Below are positions 53,437 to 61,871 of a stretch of DNA of 64,000 nt, piece by piece. The stretch covers positions 1,302,001 through 1,366,000 of the forward strand of contig NZ_AP024851.1 in the NCBI RefSeq assembly GCF_024346675.1, written 5' to 3'. The position numbers were made by a program, and so were the translations under genes. The stretch comes from Photobacterium sanguinicancri. Its GTDB lineage: Bacteria > Pseudomonadota > Gammaproteobacteria > Enterobacterales > Vibrionaceae. Below the pieces are notes generated by a model that saw only the letters and a program-made list of their open reading frames with translations, had not been told where the DNA came from and did no database searches. Numbering within the stretch: the stretch's first letter is position 1; every line of letters begins with the position of its first letter.

Positions 53437-55626
53437 ATGAAAGATCCTCTGCTTCATAGCCTAACCTACCTTTGCCGCTATTACGGTCAAGGCAATTCAC
53501 CTGATGCCTTAATCGCAGGTTTACCGCTCAACGATGGCTGGCTTAGCCCCCATTTATTGCCACGAGCCGCTGAACAAGGCGGGCTTCACGCCAAGCTAAA
53601 CCAAGTGTCACTGGACGCTCTCTCGCCCTTATTATTACCCGTGATCTTAGTGCTTAACCACAATGATGCCTGTGTCTTACTCAGCATTAACACTGATACC
53701 CAAGAAGCCGATATTGTTCACCCACATCTGCAGCTTGAACCACAAACCGTCTCGCTTGATTCACTGAGCACCAATTACAGTGGTCAGCTTTTCCTGATCA
53801 AAAAACAGTTTCGCTACGATGAGCGCTCACCTGAGTTATTAAAAACACGTAAAGGGCATTGGTTTTGGAGTACTTTATGGGAATCGAGATCCATCTACCG
53901 TGACGTATTAATAGCTTCGATATTGATAAACATTTTTGCTATCGCAACTCCCCTTTTTACGCGTTTGGTTTACGACAAAGTTGTACCTAATTTAGCATTC
54001 GATTCACTTTGGGTACTGGCCAGTGGCATGGCAATCATCTTCATCTTCGATCTTGTTTTGAAACTCATGCGCAGCTTCTTTATCGACATCGCAGGTAAGA
54101 AGTCGGACTTATTGCTGTCCGCTAAAATTTTTAGCAAGGTGCTCGGTATCAAAATGGAAGCTCGCCCCCCCTCAGTGGGGGCCTTTGCTCGCCATCTACA
54201 AGAATTTGAATCCATCAGAGAGTTCTTCACTTCAGCCACGGTTTCAACCTTGATCGACCTCCCCTTTGCACTCCTTTTTCTACTAGTGATTGCCCTAGTC
54301 GCAGGGCCTCTCGCTTATGTACCTCTGGCGGCGGTCATTCTATTAGCGCTATACAGCTGGCTCATCCAAAAACCACTCAAAGAGAGCATCGAAGAAGGTT
54401 CTCGCTTAGCTTCGCAAAAACACGCCAATTTAATTGAAAGCCTGCATGGCTTAGAAACCGTTAAATTATTTGGCGCACAGCATCAGTTTCAATACCGCTG
54501 GGAAGAAGCGGTCGCACACTTGGCAAATTGGGGTATTAAGTCTCGTCGGCTTACCGATTCGGTCCAAAACAGTGCTGGGTTCTTACAACAGTTTGTCTCG
54601 GTGGCCATGATCGTTTTTGGGGTCTACCTGATTGCTGCAGGACAATTAACCATGGGCGGATTAATTGCCGCGACGATGTTAAGTAGCCGTGCTGTCGGCC
54701 CTTTAGTACAGCTGTCATTACTCTCGACTCGTTATAACCAAGCCAAATCAGCCATGACCATTTTAGAGCAGTTAATGGCAATGCCTTCGGAACAAGATAA
54801 TGATAAACGCTACATCCACCGCCCTGTATTACAAGGTAAAATCGCCTTTGATAATGTCAGTTTTGCTTACCCCAATAACAGTGCGACAGAGGAAACTAAA
54901 ACGGCACAACCCGCATTGCGTAACGTGAGTTTCACTATAAACCCCGGGGAAAAAGTGGCAATAATCGGTCGGATTGGATCAGGAAAAACCACCATCGAAC
55001 GTTTAATTATGGGGCTGTATCAAGCGCAAGAAGGTTCTGTACTTATAGACGATACTGACATAAACCAACTCCATCATATTGATGTCAGAAAAAACATCGG
55101 CTGCGTCCCCCAAGAAAACTTACTGTTTTTCGGCTCGATTCGCGACAACATCACCTTAGGTCGACCACTTGCAAGTGACAGTGATATTTTGCGTGCAGCG
55201 CAGCGTGCGGGGGTGACCCAGTTTAGTCAGAACGACAGTGCTGGGCTGGAAAAACAAGTGGGTGAAGGCGGTAATGCGTTATCAGGTGGACAACGCCAAG
55301 CCATTACCATCGCTCGCGCCTTGTTAGGCGAACCACCTGTGCTATTGATGGATGAACCCACCAGCAGCATGGATAACCGCTCCGAAAGTGGCATCAAAGC
55401 ACAACTCGCTAACCTTCAAGATCACGAGACACTCATTTTAATCACCCATAAAACCAGCATGCTTGATGTGGTCGATCGCATTATTATTTTAGAGCAAGGA
55501 CAATTAATCGCAGATGGTGAGAAAAAACAAGTACTAAAGCAACTCAAAGAGGGACTGGCCTTTACTGCAGGCTCCCACACTATGAACGCCACCAATATAA
55601 AGACTCGCCCAGCAAAGAAAGCGTAA
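53437..55626 (+). CDS. type I secretion ABC exporter (LapB-like) with degenerate C39 domain
   Basis: 729 residues. N-terminal C39-like domain (about 1-130) with a Cys in LTYLCRYYG but no recognisable catalytic His at the expected NDACVLLSI position, so probably a non-cleaving chaperone-type domain. Then a six-helix transmembrane region and an ATPase domain: Walker A GRIGSGKTT, signature [16 protein letters not shown], Walker B VLLMDEPTSSMD. Exports a large RTX adhesin via the HlyD and TolC partners. AGAGGA precedes the ATG; only two bases follow the lapD stop. No adhesin gene is adjacent. Confidence 0.92.
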   Translation: MKDPLLHSLTYLCRYYGQGNSPDALIAGLPLNDGWLSPHLLPRAAEQGGLHAKLNQVSLDALSPLLLPVILVLNHNDACVLLSINTDTQEADIVHPHLQLEPQTVSLDSLSTNYSGQLFLIKKQFRYDERSPELLKTRKGHWFWSTLWESRSIYRDVLIASILINIFAIATPLFTRLVYDKVVPNLAFDSLWVLASGMAIIFIFDLVLKLMRSFFIDIAGKKSDLLLSAKIFSKVLGIKMEARPPSVGAFARHLQEFESIREFFTSATVSTLIDLPFALLFLLVIALVAGPLAYVPLAAVILLALYSWLIQKPLKESIEEGSRLASQKHANLIESLHGLETVKLFGAQHQFQYRWEEAVAHLANWGIKSRRLTDSVQNSAGFLQQFVSVAMIVFGVYLIAAGQLTMGGLIAATMLSSRAVGPLVQLSLLSTRYNQAKSAMTILEQLMAMPSEQDNDKRYIHRPVLQGKIAFDNVSFAYPNNSATEETKTAQPALRNVSFTINPGEKVAIIGRIGSGKTTIERLIMGLYQAQEGSVLIDDTDINQLHHIDVRKNIGCVPQENLLFFGSIRDNITLGRPLASDSDILRAAQRAGVTQFSQNDSAGLEKQVGEGGNALSGGQRQAITIARALLGEPPVLLMDEPTSSMDNRSESGIKAQLANLQDHETLILITHKTSMLDVVDRIIILEQGQLIADGEKKQVLKQLKEGLAFTAGSHTMNATNIKTRPAKKA

Positions 55627-56038
55627 TAATGGAAACTTATATTTCTTGATATAAATAAAATGCATTTATTCTTGCGCTTGTTAATTATGTTTTTATAACA
55701 CTATAAAATACGTTATAAGACTATAATTTTCATATACATTTATAATTACCACTTGAATGGAATCATCCTTATATACACATTCAAACGGATGCAAATAGAA
55801 ATTAACACACTTGTCATTAGTAGCATTAAAATGTATCGTTTATTAACTTTAACGAAAAGAAAATCCAAATAGGATTAATTATTATTTTGGCAGGTCAATA
55901 CTAACCATATATAAATATTTTATAAACACTATGACTAATATGTAACTTAACTCTAAATATACTTAGTGCGTGATAATCATGCTTTATAAAATCTAATAAA
56001 ATAATATGGAAATTAAATAAATTAATACAGGGTTATAA
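55627..56038. other. AT-rich gap between lapB and the Ig-like lipoprotein gene
   Basis: About 410 bases, markedly AT-rich and without ORF or terminator-like hairpin that I can recognise. Should contain the promoter of the lipoprotein gene; AGGG precedes that ATG. Confidence 0.45.
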
Positions 56039-57517
56039 ATGACAAATTATCTCAAAAAGCTTACCGTTATAGTTAGCTTAACATGCACACTTCTATTGTT
56101 TGGGTGTAATTCAGGAAGCTCTAGTGATGGACCGTCATCAGAACCATCATTAACGAGTATTCAGATAGCACCAACTAACACGATTGTTAAAGGCATTTCA
56201 GCGCTCAGCTTTCATAAAGGCACAACAATGAAATTCGTAGCTATCGGATATTATTCTGATGGCACCAATCAAAATATAGACTCTAGTGTCGATTGGAATG
56301 TTAACAATCTATATACTGCTTACAATGTAGGTTCTGGCTACCTGAACGGCTTAAATAAGGGTTCATTTAAAGTTTCAGCGTCATTAAAGGGCATCACAAG
56401 CAATACGTTAGACGTTGCCGTGAGTGAAGCTGCGGTGACGGACGTGCATGTCACACCACTTATTGCCACATTCCCCAAAGGTACCCGTGAGCATTTAACA
56501 GCTACGGCCTCATACAGTGACGAGACCTCGCAAGATGTTACCTCTTCAGTGACATGGAACTCGTATGACACTAATGTCGCAACCATTTCGAAAGATGGTG
56601 TACTAAGTGCGGTTAGCCCAGGATACGCAGATATCACTGCTACGATTGAAGGTATCGAAAGTCGTTCAATCTTGGCACATGTCACAAGCGCCGAAGCCAA
56701 AAGTATCACTTTAAATTCAAACTCTGAAACTATTATTAGTGGTCAAACTATAGCATTAAAAGTCACAGCGCATTTTGGTGACGGTTCAACACGAGATATT
56801 AGCCAAGCGATTACTTGGATATCTCAAGATGACACCATAGTGAAAAATACAGAGCAGTTATTACTTAAAGGATTAAAACCCGGTAATACGAGCGTAGAAG
56901 CAAAATGGGGCACCTTACTAAGTAAACCGGTTAATATTACAGTCAGTGGTGCCATTTTAACAGATATTGAAATCTCACCGCCTTATATTGCAAGACTCAT
57001 CAAAGGGAATAATGCTCAACTTAAGGCTACGGGTACCTATAGCGACGGGAAAAAATATGACATTACCCAGCTCGTACAATGGAGTATGAGTGATGCCAAT
57101 AATAAGGGAATACCTCTCGTTGTTTGGGTTGATAATCAGGATAAGGTCCATGGTGCCAAAGAAGGTAATACCGAAGTGAGCGCTATACTTGGTGGTGTTA
57201 CAAGCGCAAAAGCGGTGCCAATTACAGTAACACGGGCTGTAATTACTGATCTGACAATCGCTCATGCACCAATAAAAATGAAAGCTGATCAAGAAAAACA
57301 ACTGTTATTAAAATCAGTAGCAACGTACAGTGATAACTCAACGGGTTATGCTGATTATATTAATTATAGATCTTCTAACCCTGAGATTCTAAGCCTCTCA
57401 TTTTTAAATGATCATACAATTTTAACTGCTCATCAAGCAGGTACTGCAACCATTATCGCAACCAGCGTACAAGACCATGTAAACAGCGATCCTTTAAAAG
57501 TAACAGTATCTAATTAG
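56039..57517 (+). CDS. lipoprotein with five bacterial Ig-like (group 2) repeats
   Basis: 492 residues. Lipobox LLLFGCNSGSSS with Cys23, then a Ser-rich spacer and about five Big_2-type repeats of 85-90 residues. Repeats begin at SLTSIQIAPTNTI, VTDVHVTPLIATF, AKSITLNSNSET, LTDIEISPPYIAR and ITDLTIAHAPIKM, each with a D-G-T/S-type strand and closing T..A...G. Such chains stick out from the outer membrane. The downstream T1SS operon suggests adhesion, but this protein has a Sec/lipoprotein signal and no RTX C-terminus, so it is probably not the exported substrate. Function unknown. Confidence 0.85.
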   Translation: MTNYLKKLTVIVSLTCTLLLFGCNSGSSSDGPSSEPSLTSIQIAPTNTIVKGISALSFHKGTTMKFVAIGYYSDGTNQNIDSSVDWNVNNLYTAYNVGSGYLNGLNKGSFKVSASLKGITSNTLDVAVSEAAVTDVHVTPLIATFPKGTREHLTATASYSDETSQDVTSSVTWNSYDTNVATISKDGVLSAVSPGYADITATIEGIESRSILAHVTSAEAKSITLNSNSETIISGQTIALKVTAHFGDGSTRDISQAITWISQDDTIVKNTEQLLLKGLKPGNTSVEAKWGTLLSKPVNITVSGAILTDIEISPPYIARLIKGNNAQLKATGTYSDGKKYDITQLVQWSMSDANNKGIPLVVWVDNQDKVHGAKEGNTEVSAILGGVTSAKAVPITVTRAVITDLTIAHAPIKMKADQEKQLLLKSVATYSDNSTGYADYINYRSSNPEILSLSFLNDHTILTAHQAGTATIIATSVQDHVNSDPLKVTVSN

Positions 57518-57555
57518 TTTAGAGCACGGTAATCATTCTAACTAATGCATATCCA

Positions 57556-57592
57556 AGTCCGAATTTATCTCATAAATTCGGACTATAATTTT
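57556..57592 (+). terminator. intrinsic terminator of the Ig-like lipoprotein gene
   Basis: Perfect 13-bp stem AGTCCGAATTTAT (57556-57568) and ATAAATTCGGACT (57572-57584), loop CTC, followed by ATAATTTT. Confidence 0.8.
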
Positions 57593-57713
57593 AATCATAT
57601 CTCTATGCCAGACAGTGAATTCAGACCGTAAACGAGTGCATTCACGACTGTTTTGCTACCCTCCCGATCCCGCTATTGCTATAATTCTCCGCTCACTTTT
57701 TCAGGGTCAAACA

Positions 57714-58208
57714 ATGAACAAATACGCGCTGCTAGAACAGATAATTACACAGCTGACTATCACTCACCAAACAGCATTGGATGCAGCTAAACGCGCCCAT
57801 GAAACGGCGACTAATGAAGAAAATGCCCCTGAGAATGAATACGATACGCTATCGCTAGAAGCGGCATACCTTGCCCATGGGCAATCACAACGTGTTGCTG
57901 AATGTGCTGCAGACATTCAAGCCTTTAAAGCACTTGATCATAGCAATCCACGTACCTTACAACAGGTGATTTTAGGAAGTTTGGTCGAACTCGTTGACGA
58001 AAACGATCATACTAAATGGGTTTTCTTTGGTCCCGGCGCTGGTGGTTTAAAGTTACAGATGAGCACCTCTAGCGAGAATATTGAAATCACTGTTGTGACT
58101 CCAAGTTCACCGTTAGGACAAGAGCTACTTAACCGAAAAGTTGATGATGAGGTCGAATTAGTGATTGGTGGTAAAAAGACATTTTTCGATATTATCGCTT
58201 TATACTAA
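57714..58208 (+). CDS. GreA/GreB-family C-terminal domain protein
   Basis: 164 residues. The C-terminal 80 residues match the FKBP-like domain of GreA/GreB/Rnk: GSLVELVDENDHTKWVFFGP, then VTPSSPLGQELLNRKVDDEV. The N-terminal helices (LEQIITQLTITHQTALDAAK, then RAHETATNEENAPENEYDTL) differ from classical GreA, so binding to the secondary channel of RNA polymerase is possible but not shown. Start at 57714 chosen for AGGG eight bases upstream. Probably a DksA/Gre-like accessory factor; could also act elsewhere. Confidence 0.8.
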   Translation: MNKYALLEQIITQLTITHQTALDAAKRAHETATNEENAPENEYDTLSLEAAYLAHGQSQRVAECAADIQAFKALDHSNPRTLQQVILGSLVELVDENDHTKWVFFGPGAGGLKLQMSTSSENIEITVVTPSSPLGQELLNRKVDDEVELVIGGKKTFFDIIALY

Positions 58209-58245
58209 ACAAAACCTCTTACATTGCTCTAACACACCCCACTTC

Positions 58246-58284
58246 CAGCAAGGCCGCTGAAACCAGCCACCTTGCTGCCTGTTT
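58246..58284 (+). terminator. possible terminator of the Gre-like gene
   Basis: CAGCAAGG (58246-58253) pairs with CCTTGCTG (58270-58277), followed by CCTGTTTT. It also lies in the 3' region of the convergent ABC ATPase gene. Confidence 0.4.
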
Positions 58285-58298
58285 TGATGAACGCCTCG

Positions 58299-59435
58299 CT
58301 AATCCACCAGCAATGACACTTCGGTTTCAATATCAAACAAATGACAATGCGACATATCAAAATGCAGCGGTTTGATATCACCGTGCTGAATGGCTTGGTC
58401 AGCTTGGTAAGACACGCGGGCGATGAGTTGGTCATCCCCCACACTAAAATACAAATACACTTCATTTCCCATCGACTCAACCACATTAATAAGTGACATT
58501 TCGATGTCTTGCAGTGTTGGCGTTGGCGGCTCAAGATCAACCATACTGATGTGCTCAGGACGCAAACCAAACCACACTTCTTGTCCTACTTTATTTGCCA
58601 CTTGGCGTGCTTTTTCTACAGGTAATAAGAATCGAGATCCGCTGTTAGTCACAACGAAATACTGTCCATCTTCAAACACTACCATCGCTTTAATTAAGTT
58701 CATCGCTGGTGAGCCTATAAAGCCAGCGACAAACTTATTAGCTGGACGCTGATACAAGTTCATCGGTGTGTCAACTTGCATGATCTGCCCTTGATTCAGT
58801 ACGCAAATGCGATCGCCCAATGTCATGGCTTCAACCTGATCGTGCGTCACGTAAATCATGGTCGCATTTTGCCCTTCGTCTTTCAGCTCATTATGTAATT
58901 GAGCAATACTGACACGGGTCGACACTCGTAACTTGGCATCCAAATTAGACAAAGGTTCATCAAACAAGAACACATCAGGTTTGCGCACCATAGCACGGCC
59001 CAGCGCCACACGCTGACGCTGTCCACCCGACATCTCGCCAGGTTTAGACGCTAATAAGTGGCTAATTTCTAATGTTTCTGCAGCATCACGAATGCGACGA
59101 TCTATCTTATGCTGATCCAACTTTTGCTGACGTAGCCCAAACGCCATGTTTTCGTACACACTCATGTGTGGATACAAGGCATAGTTTTGGAACACCATAG
59201 AAATACCACGATCTTTCGGCGGTAAATCATTCACCCGTTTGTCACCAATATAGATATCGCCACCCGACACCTCTTCCAAGCCCGCTATCATGCGTAACGT
59301 GGTTGACTTGGCGCAGCCAGACGGACCAACAAAGACCATGAACTCACCTTCTTTGATAGTCAAATCCACACCTTGTACCGCTTTAAATCCGTTGGGATAC
59401 ACTTTTTCTACTTGTCGAAGTACTACTTCAGCCAT
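58299..59435 (-). CDS. ABC transporter ATPase, UgpC/MalK-type, with altered P-loop
   Basis: 378 residues. Energises a carbohydrate-class importer. Walker A reads GPSGCAKST at 37-45, with Ala42 where the third P-loop Gly is usual. Signature [15 protein letters not shown], Walker [15 protein letters not shown]-loop VTHDQVEAMT and C-terminal regulatory OB-fold (GLRPEHISM) are otherwise normal. Its ATG lies four bases after the HAD gene stop. Last gene of the operon with the permease and binding protein that run off the right edge. Not MalK of the maltose system, which is at 26078. Confidence 0.92.
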   Translation of the reverse strand: MAEVVLRQVEKVYPNGFKAVQGVDLTIKEGEFMVFVGPSGCAKSTTLRMIAGLEEVSGGDIYIGDKRVNDLPPKDRGISMVFQNYALYPHMSVYENMAFGLRQQKLDQHKIDRRIRDAAETLEISHLLASKPGEMSGGQRQRVALGRAMVRKPDVFLFDEPLSNLDAKLRVSTRVSIAQLHNELKDEGQNATMIYVTHDQVEAMTLGDRICVLNQGQIMQVDTPMNLYQRPANKFVAGFIGSPAMNLIKAMVVFEDGQYFVVTNSGSRFLLPVEKARQVANKVGQEVWFGLRPEHISMVDLEPPTPTLQDIEMSLINVVESMGNEVYLYFSVGDDQLIARVSYQADQAIQHGDIKPLHFDMSHCHLFDIETEVSLLVD

Positions 59436-59439
59436 TGCT

Positions 59440-60168
59440 TTATCTCGCTAAACATTCAGGTTCAAAATCAGCCACTGAGGCCAAGATGAAGTCGGCGTGA
59501 GGGGCTAGTTCATCCTGCGTTGCAGTGCCGGTCAATACACCGACTTTCCCTGCGCCCGCATTCAAGCCAAACGCCATATCAGAAACGGTGTCACCAAACA
59601 TCACCACTTGAGCAGGCGTTAAATCGCAACGTTCACAAAAGCCTTGCAACAATGCAGGGGCAGGCTTAGGGGCTATATCGCCATCTGAATAACCGAGGTA
59701 ATCAAACAAATCAATCAACCCTGCTTTCTCTAAGCTATAAATCGTTGAGTCTTTGGTATCTGCCGTTGCTATGCCGAGTCTAAAACCTTTTTGTTTCAGT
59801 TTAATGAGGGTGTCTTTAACCCCTGGCAATGGTTGAATCAAAGATGGATTATCTTCAACCTGTTGATTGAAAAGCGCTTTAACTTGAGCGGTAAAAACTG
59901 CCAACTCACAGCTTGGTGTAAGCATTTTAAACCAAGCCTCCGCTGTATCTTCGACAGGGTTTGCGGCCAATAAACCATGGTTATCCACATATTCGCCGTG
60001 GATCCCAATCGCTTCTAATAGGTGATCTTCCGTCAGTAAATGCCTCTGCATTTCAGTGCAGTAACGGTGCGAAAGTGCAGTAACAACGCCTTGAGACACC
60101 TTCAGCCACATTTGATGAAACTCTAATAAGGTGCCATCTTTATCAAACAATAAGCCTTTAATATCCAT
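59440..60168 (-). CDS. HAD-family phosphatase, Gph-like
   Basis: 242 residues. Cytoplasmic haloacid-dehalogenase phosphatase with motif I LLFDKDGTLLEF, a helical cap, motif II IATAD, motif III lysine in IAPKPAP and motif IV MFGDTVSDMAFGLNAG. Removes phosphate from a small metabolite, possibly glycerol-3-phosphate or a sugar phosphate produced by the upstream operon genes (inference). Start at 60168 chosen over an ATG five codons upstream because it gives the canonical N-terminus; the SD is weak in either case. Confidence 0.85.
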   Translation of the reverse strand: MDIKGLLFDKDGTLLEFHQMWLKVSQGVVTALSHRYCTEMQRHLLTEDHLLEAIGIHGEYVDNHGLLAANPVEDTAEAWFKMLTPSCELAVFTAQVKALFNQQVEDNPSLIQPLPGVKDTLIKLKQKGFRLGIATADTKDSTIYSLEKAGLIDLFDYLGYSDGDIAPKPAPALLQGFCERCDLTPAQVVMFGDTVSDMAFGLNAGAGKVGVLTGTATQDELAPHADFILASVADFEPECLAR

Positions 60169-60195
60169 TACTTTACGGTCCATTTATTTTGAATC

Positions 60196-60255
60196 ATGTT
60201 TTTAGGGGTGATGTTTTTAGGAGTCATGTTTTTAGGGGTTATGCTTTTTTGAATT
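60196..60255 (-). repeat. 15-bp tandem repeat between PHP and HAD genes
   Basis: Three near-identical units, ATGTTTTTAGGGGTG (60196-60210), ATGTTTTTAGGAGTC (60211-60225), ATGTTTTTAGGGGTT (60226-60240), and a degenerate fourth (60241-60255) that reaches the PHP stop codon. Transcribed as CACCCCTAAAAACAT on minus. May affect spacing or translation of the HAD gene. Confidence 0.75.
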
Positions 60256-61773
60256 CTATTTTTTTAAATTCTGGATATTCAATGTGTCTACCAACTCACC
60301 CCATGTTGCTAAGGTCGGGTTTGAAAACTGAGGGAAAGAAGGATTGAAAACAGGGTTAATTAAACCAATAAATTCCCTATCATTTTGCTGTCGGCCCGCA
60401 CGGCGGATATCAAGGCGAAGCCAAGCATGATCTGTCATATCAAGACTAAACTCAGTAACACCATCACAATGGGCTTTCAGTGGGTAACTACCAACGACCT
60501 TGCCATCCGCGATTAGCTCAACGAAATAGTCATGGAACTCATCCTCAACCGACAAGCGGTATGTCACTATAGGGCTAGTAATGGCTTGACCGGGTAGCAT
60601 GTCTCCCTGATTGATCTCAAACGCCAATCCACAGCCTCGTTCAACATAGACTTGCCCTGCACGAAGCCCTGCCAGAATACTTTCTCCGCTTAGGCCATGC
60701 GCATACACATAGGTCGTTGGATCACCATATAACGAAGGCTCGTGTGCTTGGGGATTACGTTCGTGCGGTGCTAAATGTGCGTCGCTCCCCCCCACTCCCG
60801 CAATCCGATGACCAGCATTCCACATGGCGCTTAACACGGTTAACGCTTCTTCCGTCGCTTGGGGAGAAGTTGCCCATGTAGGGTCACAGCAGACTTCAAG
60901 GGTATTCACCTTTGCCAGCTCCATGTCGTTATAGTGCCAATGCCACGGCTTCATCATGGGGTGATTAATGCTTATTGAACCTTGTGCTCCGCCCGCTTTT
61001 TGCTCATCATCCATTAAGCTAAGCCCTTGCTGGATCAAGGCTGCACTTGAATAATCAGCATCACGCATATCAAGACCGCGCTTAGGCCCATGCACATTGA
61101 AATGGCCTTTATCTGTCGTGACTTCTACGGCGGGTAACATCAGCACTTCGTCAAGATCAGGTAGCTGTGGATGGCAGATGTTATGTTCAGTCAAAAAGAA
61201 GAAATCGAGCCCTTGCTGCTTAATGATCTCCGTCGCAGCAGCAAGGCTATTATGACCATCAGATAAACAGGTATGGGCATGCAAGTCCCCGCTATACCAA
61301 GCCGACTCCATTCGTTTCACCTTGCTGTAATCAAACGCAATGATATTGTCCGCCGTTAACGAGGGTGTTAACGATTCTAGCCCCATCAAATCATTCGGCT
61401 CAGGTTGCGGCTCGAAAGCTCCTTCACATTCCACTTCGCACTCTACTTCGCATTCGACTTCACACCGGTACTGCATGGCTTTAGGCGTTCTTTCTTCACC
61501 TTCTAGATTATAAATATGGAGTTGCCATTCACCTGCTGGCAGCTCACCGACAATACCACCGAGTGACGCCTTGTGCGTTGTGAGTGTTAAATGCTTTGGC
61601 GCTTTTTGCCATAACTGACAGCCGCGTAAACGCTGGTTCGCATCAAACAAATACGCGTACATAAAGCCTTTTTTGACTGTTGTACCCGATAAGGTCATCG
61701 CTTGAGTATTCTCAGGCACATCAATCACTAACTTTCGGTGACCAAAGGTTAGTTCACCATTCAATTTCAACAT
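60256..61773 (-). CDS. PHP-domain metallohydrolase (CehA/McbA type)
   Basis: 505 residues. N-terminal beta-sandwich-like region (about 1-160), then a PHP domain with SGDLHAHTCLSDGHNSLAAA, FFLTEHNICHPQL, and SINHPMMKPWHW supplying metal-binding His, Asp and Glu. The PHP fold serves phosphoesterases and other hydrolases, so a phosphodiester or phosphoester substrate is a reasonable guess. No signal peptide recognised. A CEVE repeat (residues about 108-119) is inserted in the N-terminal region. Start at 61773 chosen for GAGA six bases upstream rather than the GTG six codons earlier. Confidence 0.82.
   Translation of the reverse strand: MLKLNGELTFGHRKLVIDVPENTQAMTLSGTTVKKGFMYAYLFDANQRLRGCQLWQKAPKHLTLTTHKASLGGIVGELPAGEWQLHIYNLEGEERTPKAMQYRCEVECEVECEVECEGAFEPQPEPNDLMGLESLTPSLTADNIIAFDYSKVKRMESAWYSGDLHAHTCLSDGHNSLAAATEIIKQQGLDFFFLTEHNICHPQLPDLDEVLMLPAVEVTTDKGHFNVHGPKRGLDMRDADYSSAALIQQGLSLMDDEQKAGGAQGSISINHPMMKPWHWHYNDMELAKVNTLEVCCDPTWATSPQATEEALTVLSAMWNAGHRIAGVGGSDAHLAPHERNPQAHEPSLYGDPTTYVYAHGLSGESILAGLRAGQVYVERGCGLAFEINQGDMLPGQAITSPIVTYRLSVEDEFHDYFVELIADGKVVGSYPLKAHCDGVTEFSLDMTDHAWLRLDIRRAGRQQNDREFIGLINPVFNPSFPQFSNPTLATWGELVDTLNIQNLKK
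61423..61464 (-). repeat. 12-bp coding tandem repeat (CEVE)n
   Basis: Three consecutive 12-bp units begin at 61423, 61435 and 61447 (TTCACATTCCAC, TTCGCACTCTAC, TTCGCATTCGAC), encoding Cys-Glu-Val-Glu three times plus a partial fourth. Length change by whole units would stay in frame. Confidence 0.75.
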
Positions 61774-61809
61774 CTTGTTTCTCAATCTCACTCGTACAAA
61801 TTAACCCAA

Positions 61810-61831
61810 GTACGCCAAATTCAAGGCGTAC
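61810..61831 (-). other. hairpin between the binding-protein and PHP genes
   Basis: GTACGCC (61810-61816) pairs with GGCGTAC (61825-61831), no U run. Lies just past the binding protein stop and may stabilise that message relative to downstream genes. Confidence 0.45.
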
Positions 61832-61871
61832 CTGAGTATGTTATTGCTGAGTTGTTAACTACAGTTGTTAG

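Noticed and set aside
58229..58570. 113-residue ORF on minus inside the ABC ATPase gene
   Set aside because: Alternative frame of the ATPase C-terminal domain, no SD, low plausibility of composition.
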